DNA of 64,000 nt from Epiperipatus broadwayi (Eukaryota; Onychophora; Udeonychophora; Euonychophora; Peripatidae), in contig JAQFVV010006305.1 of assembly GCA_028023455.1 (NCBI GenBank), positions 487,001-551,000 on the forward strand, given 5' to 3'. Shown one piece after another: positions 26,061-37,697 of this stretch (the first letter of the stretch is position 1; each line of letters begins with the position of its first letter). Under the pieces are notes generated by a model. That model ran no database searches. It was not told the origin of the DNA and saw only the letters and a program-made list of their open reading frames with translations. The position numbers were made by a program, and so were the translations under genes.

Positions 26061-26348
26061 ATTTACAACATGTTATATCCAGGGGTAACCAGATTGCTAC
26101 CAGCTGGTTAAGCATCAAATATTCCAATCAAAAAATACTTAACACTTCAGTGAAATTGAAGAAATCTGAGTTTATTAATATTATATAGATGAACGGATAT
26201 AATTATCCATATTTATAACTAGCTTATTAGAGAATTCTTGGCAATTAAACATCCTAGCTACAATTAAGATCTTAAAATATTTATTTGTTGCTAATTGTAA
26301 TTTTTTTATACAAATATTTTACACAAACACAATATTATTTTAGGATCA

Positions 26349-26505
26349 GTTTTAATATATATATATATACAAGCATACATGTAGTATGTTATTGTATTTA
26401 TGAGATAGAGCACAATAGATGATGGTGTTAATATATTTATATATACAAGCACACATGTAGTATGTTATTTTATTTATGAGATAGAGCACAATAAATGGTA
26501 TTGTA
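26349..26505. repeat. Two-copy tandem repeat (about 75-80 bp)
   Basis: ACATGTAGTATGTTATT and ATGAGATAGAGCACAATA occur in the same order twice, each preceded by an AT dinucleotide run. Intronic, non-coding. Confidence 0.85.
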
Positions 26506-26609
26506 TTGGGTAGCTGCTCTTATTATATTATGTGAGAAGTTAAGTGATTTTTTTGCTCTTATTAACGTTTCTAGATAATGTAATAAGATGCCTATAGTTA
26601 ATCAACAAA

Positions 26610-26830
26610 TGAAGTACTGAAATATATAATTATTGAAATGGATTCAAGCAGATTGCCTTGGAACTTTAAGCTGATTTGAATTTCATATTTTCAGCTTGAC
26701 ATGTAGAATTGAGTTAAAAGTAGTTGTGGTATGCTTAACTGCATTCCTTCTAATTTTGAGTCTCGAGCCTCATTAGTAAAAACTAAAGCTGGAAACCAAT
26801 TTTGAAAGATTTAAATAATTATGATAATGA
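26610..26830. mobile_element. Fold-back element, partial copy 3
   Basis: Only the right half of the family seen at 13240 and 25440 is present: TTTTGAGTCTCGAGCCTCAT, AGTAAAAACTAAAGCTGGAA and the closing AAAGATTTAAATAATTATG. Confidence 0.6.
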
Positions 26831-26884
26831 CTGATCTCCCAAGCTTATAGTAAATGGCACTGATTCATGACATCAGAAAAGATA

Positions 26885-27260
26885 AATAACTCCAAGATGC
26901 ATTTTATGCTGAATCAGTACTTTTTAATTAGACCAGGATATACTTCCTTTTAATTTTTAACTCCATCCACTTTAGATAAATATATTAATGATTATTACTT
27001 ATCATAGCTCCAAGATGCATTTTATGCTGAATCAGTACTTTTTAATTAGACCAGGACCCAGTCTCTTATACTTCATTTTATTTTTTAACTCCATCCACTT
27101 TAGATAAATATATTAATGATTATTACTTATCATTTATTAAGGGAAAGATTGTAATATGATTTTTGGCCTATATATAAATTTTAAACCCAGTTGAGGATTA
27201 ATATATGTATTCATATATTTCAAGAATGTAGAGTGGAATAGAAATTTTAAATATATCTAA
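26885..27260 (+). repeat. Tandem duplication (about 117 bp) running into dispersed family R1, copy 2
   Basis: CTCCAAGATGCATTTTATGC through AACTCCATCCACTTTAGATA to ATGATTATTACTTATCAT appears twice (26889-27005 and 27006-27133), the second copy with a short insertion. The distal part (27095-27260) is the R1 repeat also found at 24700 and 61965. Confidence 0.75.
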
Positions 27261-28569
27261 ACACACTTGGAAAAAGAGGAATAAGGTTGGTACCATGTGT
27301 TTATATTTAATTTTTAAAAAATATTAATTTTTAACAGGATTTAAAGTTTGTATTTGGGCTAGGAATGATATGATAAAGGTTAGCCTAATAATATGATGAA
27401 TAATAATCATTAATAGTATTTATGTAAAGTGGATGGTGTCAAAGATATGAGTAGCAAATTTGGTATTTATAAATCAAATTGTAATGTGTATGTGTGACTA
27501 TAAAGTTTTCAGGGTCTTCATGTGTGTAAATGTATAATAAGCATTTGATCGCACAGGAAATTTTATTTATATGAACTATTTACATATATCTATCAAATTT
27601 ATCAAATATATCCATATTTTTTATTTATTTAGTGCGTTTTGTTTATAAATTGAGACAGTTATGTGTTTTAGGGCATGCAAAAATATAGCAGTGTGTGTGC
27701 ACTTATTTAAAGTTGAAAGAAAAAGTAGAAATAAACACATTTTTTTGTAAATCTTTTCTACATTACGCTGGAATAACAATTGAAGATTAAATAATTTGAA
27801 TTTTTAAAAAAAAAATTATTATAAATTAAACATTTAAAAAAATCTAATTAATATTTTATTAATTCTGATTTTGAAATTAAAAGACACATGTTTTTATGTT
27901 TCAATAGATACATTGATAATTATACAATTTTATTATCTTTTGATCAAAGCAATGTTTTTAATTAAAGTTTGTATAACATTTTGTTAAAAATCTTACAAAG
28001 TTGTTTTTGAAATGATAAAGATGAATTGGAAAGAGTCATTAATTTTTTTCAATCAAGATAAAGAGAATTTTCTTTTAATTATTGTGTTTATTTTAAATTT
28101 TACCCTGACTATAAAAAGGTTGGAAAAAACATTAGGAGGGTTGTTATGGTTTATGACAGCATGATGACCACGAAGTTAGAATTGAAGGCAAGGGGCAGTG
28201 GATCCAGATGCTGCTACTAGTGCAATGATAGTAGTGTTTGAATTCACATGGAGGCAAGGTCCAGCTTTTACAGGGTTCATAGTCTGTATATATATATGGC
28301 ATAGAGACTGAAGGGAGATCATTGCAGTCAACAATTACCGGATTATACCTTTCCCAAAGATGCCAATAAGCTAGTCTGGTTTTAGAAAGGATCAGTTTAC
28401 CAAGAGATTACCATGCTATGTATGCAGTTTTATCAATATAAAAAGAAGCACAGACAAAAATACTGCATAATGTATATAAAGAACTTAGAGATATCAGTTA
28501 ATTTTAAAGGTAAATAATTTTTGACTAAATTATTCAAATATCTGTAAGATGTGTTTCCAATATATTTTA

Positions 28570-29324
28570 TTAACCCTTTTCCCGCGTCCGACGAGGCTCC
28601 TCGTCGACATCTGAAATCACTCTAACTCAGCCCGTTTTCATACGAAAATTTTCGTTAAAGACGTATTGAATGCGTTTTTAAAAGTTCTGTACGATGGTGC
28701 CATCTTCCGATTTATTTTACAAGTAAAAAATAGAAAAAAAACGCATTTAAACCTAAACAAAGAAAGAACATTATTTGTGATTGGTTCTTAGCAAGCTCTC
28801 AGCCGAAAAAGACATTCTGATTGGCTGGAAAGAACAAAGAAACTGCCTGATCAAAGAAAATAAAGAAAAACGCTGAGATTTTCATTTCGAATGCAATTTA
28901 AGTATTTAAAAATATATAATTTAAGAAATTAAACTAGTTTTTTAAAAAATATACTAAAAAAACAAAATTATTTTCGAAAAATATCGAAGATTTTTGTAAA
29001 AATGTTGAAGATTTAGTAAAAAGAAATATTTACTTTTCTATAACGTAAAAGTCAATCTTTTTGTTTATATTATAGCTTTTACGTTGCCGAAAGTGAATAT
29101 TTTAGAATAAATAAATAGCAATTTATTTTTGAAAGAACTTTCGTTCTCTTCATAACCTGAAAAATTAGTAAAAAACTTTTTATAAACATATCTGAGTTGA
29201 ATTTAATATTATAGGCGAATATGTTTTAACAATAGGCTTTGTCTTCAGTTTGTGAGTTGGCCAATTAAAAGATTTGATTTTTATCTGATACAACCAATAA
29301 TAAAATTAGCGGTTTAAGGGTTAA
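28570..29324. mobile_element. piggyBac-type MITE with TTAA target duplication
   Basis: TTAA at 28570-28573 and 29321-29324 flank a 747-bp element. The ends are CCCTTTTCCCGCG (left) and GCGGTTTAAGGG (right), i.e. inverted CCCTTnnnCCGC. Just inside the left end is a perfect 8-bp hairpin, CGACGAGG-CT-CCTCGTCG (28589-28606). TTAA duplication with CCC(T)..(A)GGG ends is the hallmark of the piggyBac superfamily. It contains no transposase frame, so it is non-autonomous. Repeat D copy 2 lacks it, consistent with a later insertion. Confidence 0.85.
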
Positions 29325-29687
29325 AAAAGAAAAACTCCAAAAATCTTTCTGTATTGAACAAAAGAACTTGCTAGAATATTTTTAAAGATGTTTACAATTA
29401 ATTAAGAATAACCTTTTAAAAAAAAAGTAAACTCATAAAATCTTATTGTAAATGAAGAAACAAAAAGCCAAAGGTTTTTTTTTTTAAGAAAAAAATTTTC
29501 CAAATTGAATCTCATAATAATTTTCTTTTTTTTTAAAAAAAAAAACTTTTTTACCTTTAGAAATAATGAATTAATTAATAACTTTGATTCATACTCATCA
29601 TCATCATCATCATCAACCATTATCAATCCACTGCAGGATGAAGGTCTCTCCAAGTTTAATCCATCTCCGATCTTTAGCTTCTCTTTT

Positions 29688-31190
29688 CTACAACACCCTT
29701 GCACATTTTCTTATTTCATCCATCCATCTCACATGTGGTCTCTTTCTGGATCTTTTACAATCTCTTGGAATCCAGTTTAAAATTTCAATTGTCCATCTAT
29801 TATCATTTCTTCTAGCAATATGTCCAGCCCAACTCCATTTCAATCTTTTAATTTTTTCAATAAGGTCAGTAACACCTGTTTGTTGTCTTACCCATACATT
29901 GCATTTTCGATCTCTTCTTGTTACTCCCAACATACATCTCTCCATACTCCTTTGAGTGGTCTGAAGTCTCTGTATTGCTCTTCTATTAAGTGTCCAAGTC
30001 TTAGATCCATAAGTAAGAACTGGTAAAACACATTTGTTAAAAACCATTCTTTTCAAACACATAGGCATATTTCCTTTTAGTATCAAGTTATTTCTACCAA
30101 AAGCACTCCAACCAAGTTTAATTCTATGATTAATTTCCTCCATTATGTTTCCATCTGTATTAATAATATGACCAAGGTATTTGTAACTGTTAACTTTTTC
30201 TAATTCTTCATAATCAATCTTTATTTTCATATTTTGAGCAAATCGATTAAACATTACTTTAGTCTTTTTAACATTTATCTTTAGTCCTACTTTTCTACTT
30301 TCATCTGCTAACTCCTGCAACATTTCCTGCAGCTCTGAAGCATTATTTGCAAAAACAACTACATCATCTGCAAAATCTAAATGACTTAAATACTCTTCAT
30401 TTACTTTCATTCCTTTAGTTTCCCATTTTAATCCACAAAATACTTCTTGCAGCACTGCTGTAAAAAGTTTTGGAGATATGGAGTCACCTTGTCTTACACC
30501 TTTCTCAATGTTGATTTTTCCAGTATCATTATGTAATCTAATTGTTGCTGTTGCATTTTTATAAATATTCTTTAAAATATGACAATATCCTGGATCTATA
30601 CCTTGATGATCCAATGCTTTAATCACTGAAGAAATGTGTATAGAATCGAATGCCTTTTCATAATCTACAAATCCAAAACATAATGACAACTCATATTCAT
30701 TTGTCCTTTCTATGATTTCTCTCAATACCTGGATACGATCTATTGTACTAAAACCACTTTTAAATCCAGCTTGTTCTCTTGGTTGGTGGAAATCCAAAGT
30801 TCTCTGTAGACGAGTTGTAATTATCTTGGTAAAAATTTTATATAAAACTGATAAAAGGCTGATAGGTCTGTAATTTCTAATATCTTCTTTATCACCTTTT
30901 TTAAATATTAATATTATTACTGCATTCTTCCAATCTTCCGGTACATCTTTATCATTTAGATATTTGGTATATAACTTTGCTAAAATTGTTTCTATTTCTT
31001 CACCTGCTTCTTTTAATATATCAATTATAATTCCATCATTTCCTGGAGCCTTTCCTTTCTTCATACATTTAATTGCATGTCTCACTTCTTCATTTAAAAT
31101 TCTGGGCAATTCGGAAGATGTAATAGATATAGGAGGTACTTGTTCTTTATTACTATATAATTCTTGATAAAAATCTTCTACCAACTTCAT
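29688..31190 (-). CDS. RTE retrotransposon reverse transcriptase
   Basis: A 500-residue frame. Fingers: KGKAPGNDGI (46-54), NYRPISLLS (106-114). Palm: FVDYEKAFD with D176, GVRQGDSISP (231-240), and the catalytic FADD box with D275-D276. Thumb and a C-terminal WSWAGHIARR region typical of RTE follow. All catalytic aspartates are present. It starts at the ATGA overlap with the endonuclease frame. It ends at an in-frame TAG (29688-29690), but the same frame continues 24 codons with plausible family sequence to TGA stops formed by the microsatellite tail itself (29613), so the TAG looks like a premature stop. Otherwise intact. Confidence 0.9.
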   Translation of the reverse strand: MKLVEDFYQELYSNKEQVPPISITSSELPRILNEEVRHAIKCMKKGKAPGNDGIIIDILKEAGEEIETILAKLYTKYLNDKDVPEDWKNAVIILIFKKGDKEDIRNYRPISLLSVLYKIFTKIITTRLQRTLDFHQPREQAGFKSGFSTIDRIQVLREIIERTNEYELSLCFGFVDYEKAFDSIHISSVIKALDHQGIDPGYCHILKNIYKNATATIRLHNDTGKINIEKGVRQGDSISPKLFTAVLQEVFCGLKWETKGMKVNEEYLSHLDFADDVVVFANNASELQEMLQELADESRKVGLKINVKKTKVMFNRFAQNMKIKIDYEELEKVNSYKYLGHIINTDGNIMEEINHRIKLGWSAFGRNNLILKGNMPMCLKRMVFNKCVLPVLTYGSKTWTLNRRAIQRLQTTQRSMERCMLGVTRRDRKCNVWVRQQTGVTDLIEKIKRLKWSWAGHIARRNDNRWTIEILNWIPRDCKRSRKRPHVRWMDEIRKCARVL

Positions 31191-32563
31191 GATGTCATCT
31201 CTCTTTTAGTAATAATTCCATCTTTTTTTCTTATTGCAGATATAAATTTTCTACCAATACCAAAATGTTGTTTAACATTCTTGAGACTTTTATTTTCTTC
31301 TACAGCTTTCCTTGCTATTTCACAGTTATACTTTCTTATATCATTTTCAACTCTTTTCCGGACCATTTTACAAAATTCGAGATATTCAATTCTTTTTAAT
31401 ACATCATTTTTGTATATCTTCATATTCCTTCTTTCCTTCATAAATTCTCTAGTCTCAGTAGAAATTTTATTAGTCAATTGCTGCTTTTTTCTACCAGCTA
31501 TCATTGTTGCCGTTTTTAAAAGTGTATCAGTTATTTTCATATTAATTTCATTCAAATCTGAATCATGTTCAAAATCTCCTAACACTTGAAACCTATTTGT
31601 AAGTTCTAATTTAAATTCATTAGAATATTTCTGAAGATTAGGAATATCAACTGTAAATATTGTTTTTCTTAATAATTTTTGTCTCTCTAGTTTTACATTA
31701 ACATGTAATTTACACCTTAGTAATCGATGATCATTTCCTGTGTTAAATTTATTAAGAACATTACAATCTTGAAATATGTATTTCCTGTTAGTCAAAATAT
31801 AATCTAATTCTGATGTATCTTCATTTGGATGCTTCCATGTCCATTTCCTTTTAACATTTTTCTTAAAAAATGAATTCATAATATAAAGTTTTTCTTTTTC
31901 TGCAAACTCCACAAGACTATGTCCTCTCTCATTTCTATTACCATAACCAAAACTACCTACAGCAATTTCATCTTTCATTTGTCTACCAATTCTAGCATTA
32001 AAGTCTCCCATAACAATTTTAAAATGTTGTTTACTCTGATCCAAAGCCTTTTGTACATCCATATAAAAATCTTCTTCTACTTCATCACTATGAGAACTTG
32101 TTGGGGCATAAACCTGAATTATCTGCATTTGGTATCTGCTATTAAGTTGTATAACTAATCTTGCAACTCTGTCCGATACACCATCAATCTCCACAATATT
32201 GTTCTTCCACTTTTTATTTATAATGAATCCTACTCCACTTGTATTTCCAATATGTGTGCCTTTATAATAGAGTATATGTCCACTTTTTAAATCAATTGTT
32301 TCTTCACCTTTTCTTCTAACTTCACAAAGTCCAATAATGTCCCATTTAATATAAGACAATTCTTCTAATTCTTGCAATCTTCCTTCACTTGAAAGTGATC
32401 TGCAGTTGTAAGTACCTAAATAAAAAGTCGTCATCAAATGGCAGCCTGGGTCCACAATCAGGGGATTCTTAGCACCCTCCGCCTTCGGCCACCAACCGCT
32501 GCCTTGGTTGGTGACTTTACAGCCTCCTGGGAATAAGGGCCATGCTTTATTTTTGTCTGTCAT
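31187..32563 (-). CDS. RTE retrotransposon apurinic-type (EEP) endonuclease
   Basis: A 458-residue open frame. The exonuclease-endonuclease-phosphatase domain starts near residue 48: N53 in GTYNCRSLS, catalytic E81 in IIGLCEVRRKGEE, VYAPT at 151-155, D187/N189 in VMGDFNARIG, W241/W243, SELDYI with D254, and NDHR with D278-H279. All expected active-site positions are present, so the nicking activity that starts target-primed reverse transcription looks intact. Residues 1-47 are Trp/Gly/Pro-rich and may be leader rather than domain. The remaining 160 residues are Lys/Glu-rich linker toward the RT. The stop overlaps the RT start as ATGA. In RTE elements EN and RT are normally one protein, so the break may be a small indel in the GA-run at about 31193-31204. 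Confidence 0.9.
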   Translation of the reverse strand: MTDKNKAWPLFPGGCKVTNQGSGWWPKAEGAKNPLIVDPGCHLMTTFYLGTYNCRSLSSEGRLQELEELSYIKWDIIGLCEVRRKGEETIDLKSGHILYYKGTHIGNTSGVGFIINKKWKNNIVEIDGVSDRVARLVIQLNSRYQMQIIQVYAPTSSHSDEVEEDFYMDVQKALDQSKQHFKIVMGDFNARIGRQMKDEIAVGSFGYGNRNERGHSLVEFAEKEKLYIMNSFFKKNVKRKWTWKHPNEDTSELDYILTNRKYIFQDCNVLNKFNTGNDHRLLRCKLHVNVKLERQKLLRKTIFTVDIPNLQKYSNEFKLELTNRFQVLGDFEHDSDLNEINMKITDTLLKTATMIAGRKKQQLTNKISTETREFMKERRNMKIYKNDVLKRIEYLEFCKMVRKRVENDIRKYNCEIARKAVEENKSLKNVKQHFGIGRKFISAIRKKDGIITKREMTS

Positions 32564-34210
32564 AATTGTATATATGTATTGGAAAAATATTTATCATTTA
32601 CACAAACATTCATTTTGCCTTATCAGGCACTGAGAAGAAAGACCATGGTGTTTCTTGATCTTAAACTCAGAGGTAAAAAGCCAATAAACTCACCACGCTG
32701 GCTAATGCGTGTTGGTGAGCAGCCCATCCATGTTCGTATACTATATGAATAATCACATAGTAATAACAGCTACAATGACAAGAACATATGGCGTGGACAT
32801 TAGGAATTTGCCCTGCTCGGTTCCTTTAAGGCCTCCAAGAGGAATCAAAGGGTCTCCTTTCAGTTAATAGCAAACTCCTTTCTGCAGCCTGATTCATACT
32901 ATCTTTTTTTATTTACACGTATGTATGAACTTTATATATGTTTTCAACATGAAATTGTGCTTTGTGAAAAATATAATATTTTTAATAAGTTATTATTTTG
33001 ACAGATTAAATATATGATAATAAACGTCAGTATTCACGCACACTTCTATAGTTGCCCACATATACATATGTGAAAACAGTCATTATTTATATATCATTAA
33101 AAATGAATAGAATGTTTTATACAGCATATCTTTGCTTAATTATATAGATATGTATTGTATAAACATCTAAAAATCTATAAATTGTTAAATTAATTATTAT
33201 GAATTATTAAAATGAATTGGTTTTTTTTATAAGTTGTTAAATTACTTATTATGAATTATTAAAATGAATTGGTTTTTTTAATAAGTCTATGACAATTCAA
33301 ACATGTTAATTTTTAAATTATTATACAGCACATTTTGGTGCTTATGTATAGGTGCATTTTATGTAAACCTATTGAGACATTACTAAATCACAGTGTGATA
33401 GCTTATTTCTTTTTGTATTTTAATCAAAGTGCTTAAATTATATTTATAGCTGTATTCTACTGACCTTGATTTTATTTTAATTTAATTGTTATTAATAAAT
33501 TTATATTTCATTGTTTAAATTATTCTGGTGAATTTATTGAATCCTAAAATATTTTAAATTATTATATGTTGTATATATATATCTTGTTCACAGTAACAAT
33601 TATAGAGCTTTTGCTCACTGAGCTGGATTTTTGCATAACTGTCTCTTATTTAAAAGGGGTTTATGTTTAATGTTTATGGATATCCAATTGATGATGATAT
33701 CATTACTTCTCTAATACTGAATGGCACAAATGGGACTTTAAAGTCCATACACTACATTTCATTTTAATTATTTATTTAGAAATAAAGTTTATAGTTGGCC
33801 AGTACACTAATGATACTAAATGACCAGGGCATTGATGGTGATTAGCATGTTTTAGTATCCCAGTATTATTTGTTTGTGCATCCAAATTATTGTTTAAATA
33901 ATCTGCCCCAAGCTGTCAAAAGCTAAATAATTAGCTTGGTCTAAGTAGGCCCATTGCAAATCCAGTTACAAGATTGGCTATTGATTTATTTTTATTGTTG
34001 ATCATTCATGATGATGATAGGTGATTATTCCTTTAGTGTAATGCTGATGAGATTATAGTTAGTTCTGGATTGATCTCTCATGTTCTTGCTTCATTATATT
34101 ATTTGTATATTTAAATTTGTATTGGCATGAGGTTGATGATGATGATGAGTGCCATCACCACAGGTTCACCCCTAATTCTCTGTACTGTTAAAATATATAT
34201 TATAATGGTC

Positions 34211-36547
34211 TGTCAATAGAAGATGCATCAACTCTCGTACCTCAGTCATGAAGTCAAAATTATAACTTTAAAATTTCAATATTATTATTTACATAATAGT
34301 AAAAATATCAGAGTTTATTATTGATTTAGTCTAATCTATAACTATTTATAACTATAAGTGCCATGTAAGTTAGTTTACATATCTGTTATATTTATGCCTC
34401 TTCTTCTAACCTGTTACATTAACTTTACAAATCAGCTTATTAATATTATAAATCATGAGATATATTTGATGTGTCTGATACAGATAATGATAGAACATGA
34501 TGATTCAAGGTCATAAACTCATTATTATATATATATCATTGATAGACATATATTAATTTGAAATAAACAAATGTGTAAATATAACTAAGACCAAAACACC
34601 ATAGCAATTGATAACTACAATATAAATTTCACTACAGTATGCATGAACAAAATAAAACATTAAAATTTAAAAAATGCCATTGAAACAAATAATTAAATAC
34701 ATACCTGATGTATACTCTATTTATATTTTCATTTTATTCTTTTAAAATTGATTACTTCTGTTACCTCTCTTTCATGTAATCCCTATTATACTTTATAAAG
34801 GGAGATAAACATTTTTTTTTTAAAAAAAATTAAATTAGTATAAAGTTATGGTCGTAATTTTAAAATTACATACTAATGCAAAATAACTATATTGCAAAAC
34901 AAAACCATATCATTTTTCTCATGCATACCATTCAATTTTGATAATATGTGTATTTTCTTAATATTTAAAAGTTAAGTTAATTTATTAAACATTACAATTA
35001 TTAACTTGAGAAATTTATATCTGTTTCATATAAATACTACTGGATTCCTTAGTTATATCTAATACATTATTGACACAAATTGAGTATTTATTTCTAACAT
35101 TTATTGGGTATATAATAAACATTTGCTAACGCGTAAGAAAGGTATATAATAAACATTTGCTAACACATAAAAACTAAGTTCTTACTGCTTTAATATAAAC
35201 TTAACTTCAACTACATGAAACCAAAATAAAGTACAGTACAAAATTTGCTTAATTTCAAAATATAAATATAATTTCTTATTCAAATTAACATTTATAAGCA
35301 TATGTTGGTTTGTCTGTTATTTATCTTATCTTAAAACCATAGCAATATATAATTATAAAATTATGTATGTGTATGCTTATTTTTTTAATTTTATTATTAT
35401 TTGTTTTGGCATTTATACATATTTAACTGTGTATATAAATAATTAACTAAAATATTTTTGCTCTCAATTTTTCCATTTCAAATATAATTTTTTAAAGTTG
35501 ATAATTATTAAAGAAGTTTGTTGTTTAAGAATGCTTTTAACACATCATATGAACTCTAAAATAGAACAAAATAAAATCATTGTAAAACAATATGATCATT
35601 TTAATATCTAGTTTTAATTTTAAGGGCACTGTTTAGAACCACCTATTTGATTAGTTCTATCAATTGTGATGTTTCTTCTGGCCCCTATACATGATAAAAT
35701 AGATTTATTATTCTGATTAATACATTCATAGATTTTATCTTTTGTTTTATAATGTAATCATCATTTAACAAATCACAAATTATGAGAGATATATCTAGTA
35801 TTTCATTAACTCTGTTTGTTAGAAATTTATCAGAGGAGAGCAAAAGAGCTCTTCCCTTTTCCTTGCTTAATAATGCATTTTATCTACATATTCCAAAAAT
35901 GATAAGCAATTTAAAGTCCTTGTTTTAATATAAAGTTTGGAAGTGATTATTTCCAGTTATATTATTCAATTCCATCATAGATATAATGTATTTTCTTCCT
36001 GCTTTCTCACTGTCATATTATATTTTTCAAAAAAGAAAGTTTTTTCTTCTCGCCTCTTTAAATAAAAATTTGTAATATACTTATAATAAATAAAATAATA
36101 AAATTGCACACATTAACATTTTATTTTATAATAATGATAATTTTTTTTTACTTTAGTATTTACTGTAAATATTATTTATCAATATTTTTTATAATAAACT
36201 ACTTAAATATTTATATATGTGTGCTTCTCTATATTCATTCTCACATGCATTTTTATAACAAAATTATTTATCCACAAACATGACAAAAATTATACTTTTT
36301 TTTAATATCTCTTGCTGTTCGTCCTTTTAATTACCTGTCATTTAAAACTCACAATATATATATATACAATAAACCAATGCAAATGTCATCATCTCACCAT
36401 GAATCCTGAATTTTAATGGTAGCAGCTTGTCTATTAATTATATTCATTTTATTTATATGTATTAAAATTGCTTCTTTAATTTTTCTTTTTATTATGGTTT
36501 CTTTCTTCATTAAGTATTAAGATTCTTCATGAAGCAAGAAATTAAAA
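34211..36547. other. Intronic A+T-rich sequence with one short tandem repeat
   Basis: The only structure noted is a two-copy 38-bp tandem at about 35105-35170 (GGTATATAATAAACATTTGC repeated). No coding or transposon signal recognised. Confidence 0.6.
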
Positions 36548-36772
36548 AAGTCAACTCCAAAAATCTTTCTAAATTAGAGAACAAATGAATTTGCTAGAAT
36601 ATTTTTAAAGATGTTTACAAATAATTAAGAGTAATCTGAAAAAGAAAAACTTTGATGGACTGTCAAAAAAGTAATTTTTTTTTCAAGGAAACTTACCATA
36701 AAAAATAAGAGGTTAATTAATAGCATTACTTTGAATTTTATATATTTTGTATATAAACACGTGTGCATTCTT
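36548..36772 (+). repeat. Repeat D, partial copy 3
   Basis: CAACTCCAAAAATCTTTCT, GCTAGAATATTTTTAAAGAT and TTAATTAATAGCATTACTTT match repeat D copy 1 (29330-29420, just after the MITE) and copy 2 (about 41440-41630) in the same order. Only about 225 bp is present. Confidence 0.7.
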
Positions 36773-37189
36773 ACCTCAGATTCTCTTTTATTAATTTAGT
36801 TTCTATATTATTATATGTGGGGCCCAATAATGATCAAATATTAGTGGCCATTACTATAAAATTTCCAGTCAACTTGATCTCAAATCTAACTAGCTGAAAA
36901 AGATAAAAGTATTCATTTTTTGCAAAACTAATATAAAAAAACTACTGAAATATTTGACAAGAGAATTTATTATAAAATAGTAATTTTAATATATATTTAA
37001 GGAGTTTATATTTAGAGTTGAATACAAAATATATGATTTTGGAGATTGGATTGGGTTTTTGACTGATGGAATTTTAGCTGTAATTTCAGTTGATGAGGGA
37101 TAGAAGGTTTTGTCATTGGTTTGAGGATACAATGTTTTCATGCAACTCTAGAAAGTTTATATCTTGGGCATTGCTTCAACCCATTTTCT

Positions 37190-37390
37190 GATTTTTTATT
37201 GTTTATTATTATGCAGTTAACATAGTCCTGCCATGATCCTAGCCTCTAAGTTGCCAAGAAAAGAAAGCATAGTTCTATATTTTCCAGTCCCTAAGTCTCA
37301 AAGAAGCAGAACATAGTTCTATATTTACCAGCTCCTAACACTCAAAGGAGCAGGGCTTTGCAAAGATTTTTTTTATTTTTATTTCATATC
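37190..37390 (+). repeat. Imperfect tandem repeat (about 50 bp, two copies)
   Basis: CATAGTTCTATATTTTCCAG followed by CTAAGTCTCAAAGAAGCAG, then again CATAGTTCTATATTTACCAG followed by CTAACACTCAAAGGAGCAG. Unknown origin; it could be the edge of a dispersed repeat. Confidence 0.6.
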
Positions 37391-37697
37391 AAGGGTTGTG
37401 GTAGCTTATAGTGTAAATTGAAGTCTCTTGGTGATCATGGTACATTGTCTACTTATAGTCCAATGACTGAATTCTTTATCTCAGAATGTTAATTGTCAGA
37501 TGCCTTTCAGATCTCTAAAAAAATGATGACTACATAGTTTAAGGTATGAACTTTGTGTTAATTATACATGTAGATTATGAAGAATATTGTTAGATGTGTT
37601 CCATTTTTCTTTTCCCCATAAGGAGGGATATAAGATGATTATATGTCTCATGGTATACAATGACATAGTGGTATATATGCATATATAATATATATAT

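Larger units (their letters stand above)
29585..32900 (-). mobile_element. Nearly full-length RTE-type non-LTR retrotransposon with 11-bp TSD
   Basis: The element body (29596-32889) lies on the minus strand between identical 11-bp repeats TGATTCATACT (29585-29595 and 32890-32900), a perfect target-site duplication. It holds an endonuclease frame and a reverse-transcriptase frame, a 5' leader of about 330 nt, and ends 3' in a short ATG/TGA microsatellite (CAT repeats on the + strand at 29596-29612). Short size, endonuclease plus RT without RNase H, and a microsatellite tail fit the RTE clade. The EN frame is the kind that databases often label craniofacial development protein 2-like. It inserted into repeat D copy 1; copy 2 is the empty site. 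The TSD and largely open frames make it the youngest-looking insertion here. Confidence 0.9.
27709..34210. repeat. 2.4-kb repeat D, copy 1 (interrupted by two younger insertions)
   Basis: From AGTTGAAAGAAAAAGTAGAA (27711) to TCTGTACTGTTAAAATATAT, this region matches 40374-42780 in order along its length: CCCAAAGATG(C/A)CAATAAG, TAAGTCTATGACAATTCAAA, AGAGCTTTTGCTCACTGAGC, AGTTGGCCAGTACA, AATAATCTGCCCCAA. Subtracting the MITE (28570-29324) and the retrotransposon (29585-32900) leaves about 2.4 kb, the size of copy 2. No coding content. It could be a local segmental duplication or an unrecognised non-autonomous transposon; a partial third copy at 36548-36772 favours a mobile family. Confidence 0.8.

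Noticed and set aside
29402-30026. Several small + and - strand frames over the 3' end of the RTE
   Set aside because: Shadows of the retrotransposon frame and of its microsatellite.
30964-32158. + strand open frames opposite the endonuclease and RT
   Set aside because: Antisense shadows of the RTE genes; no independent signal.
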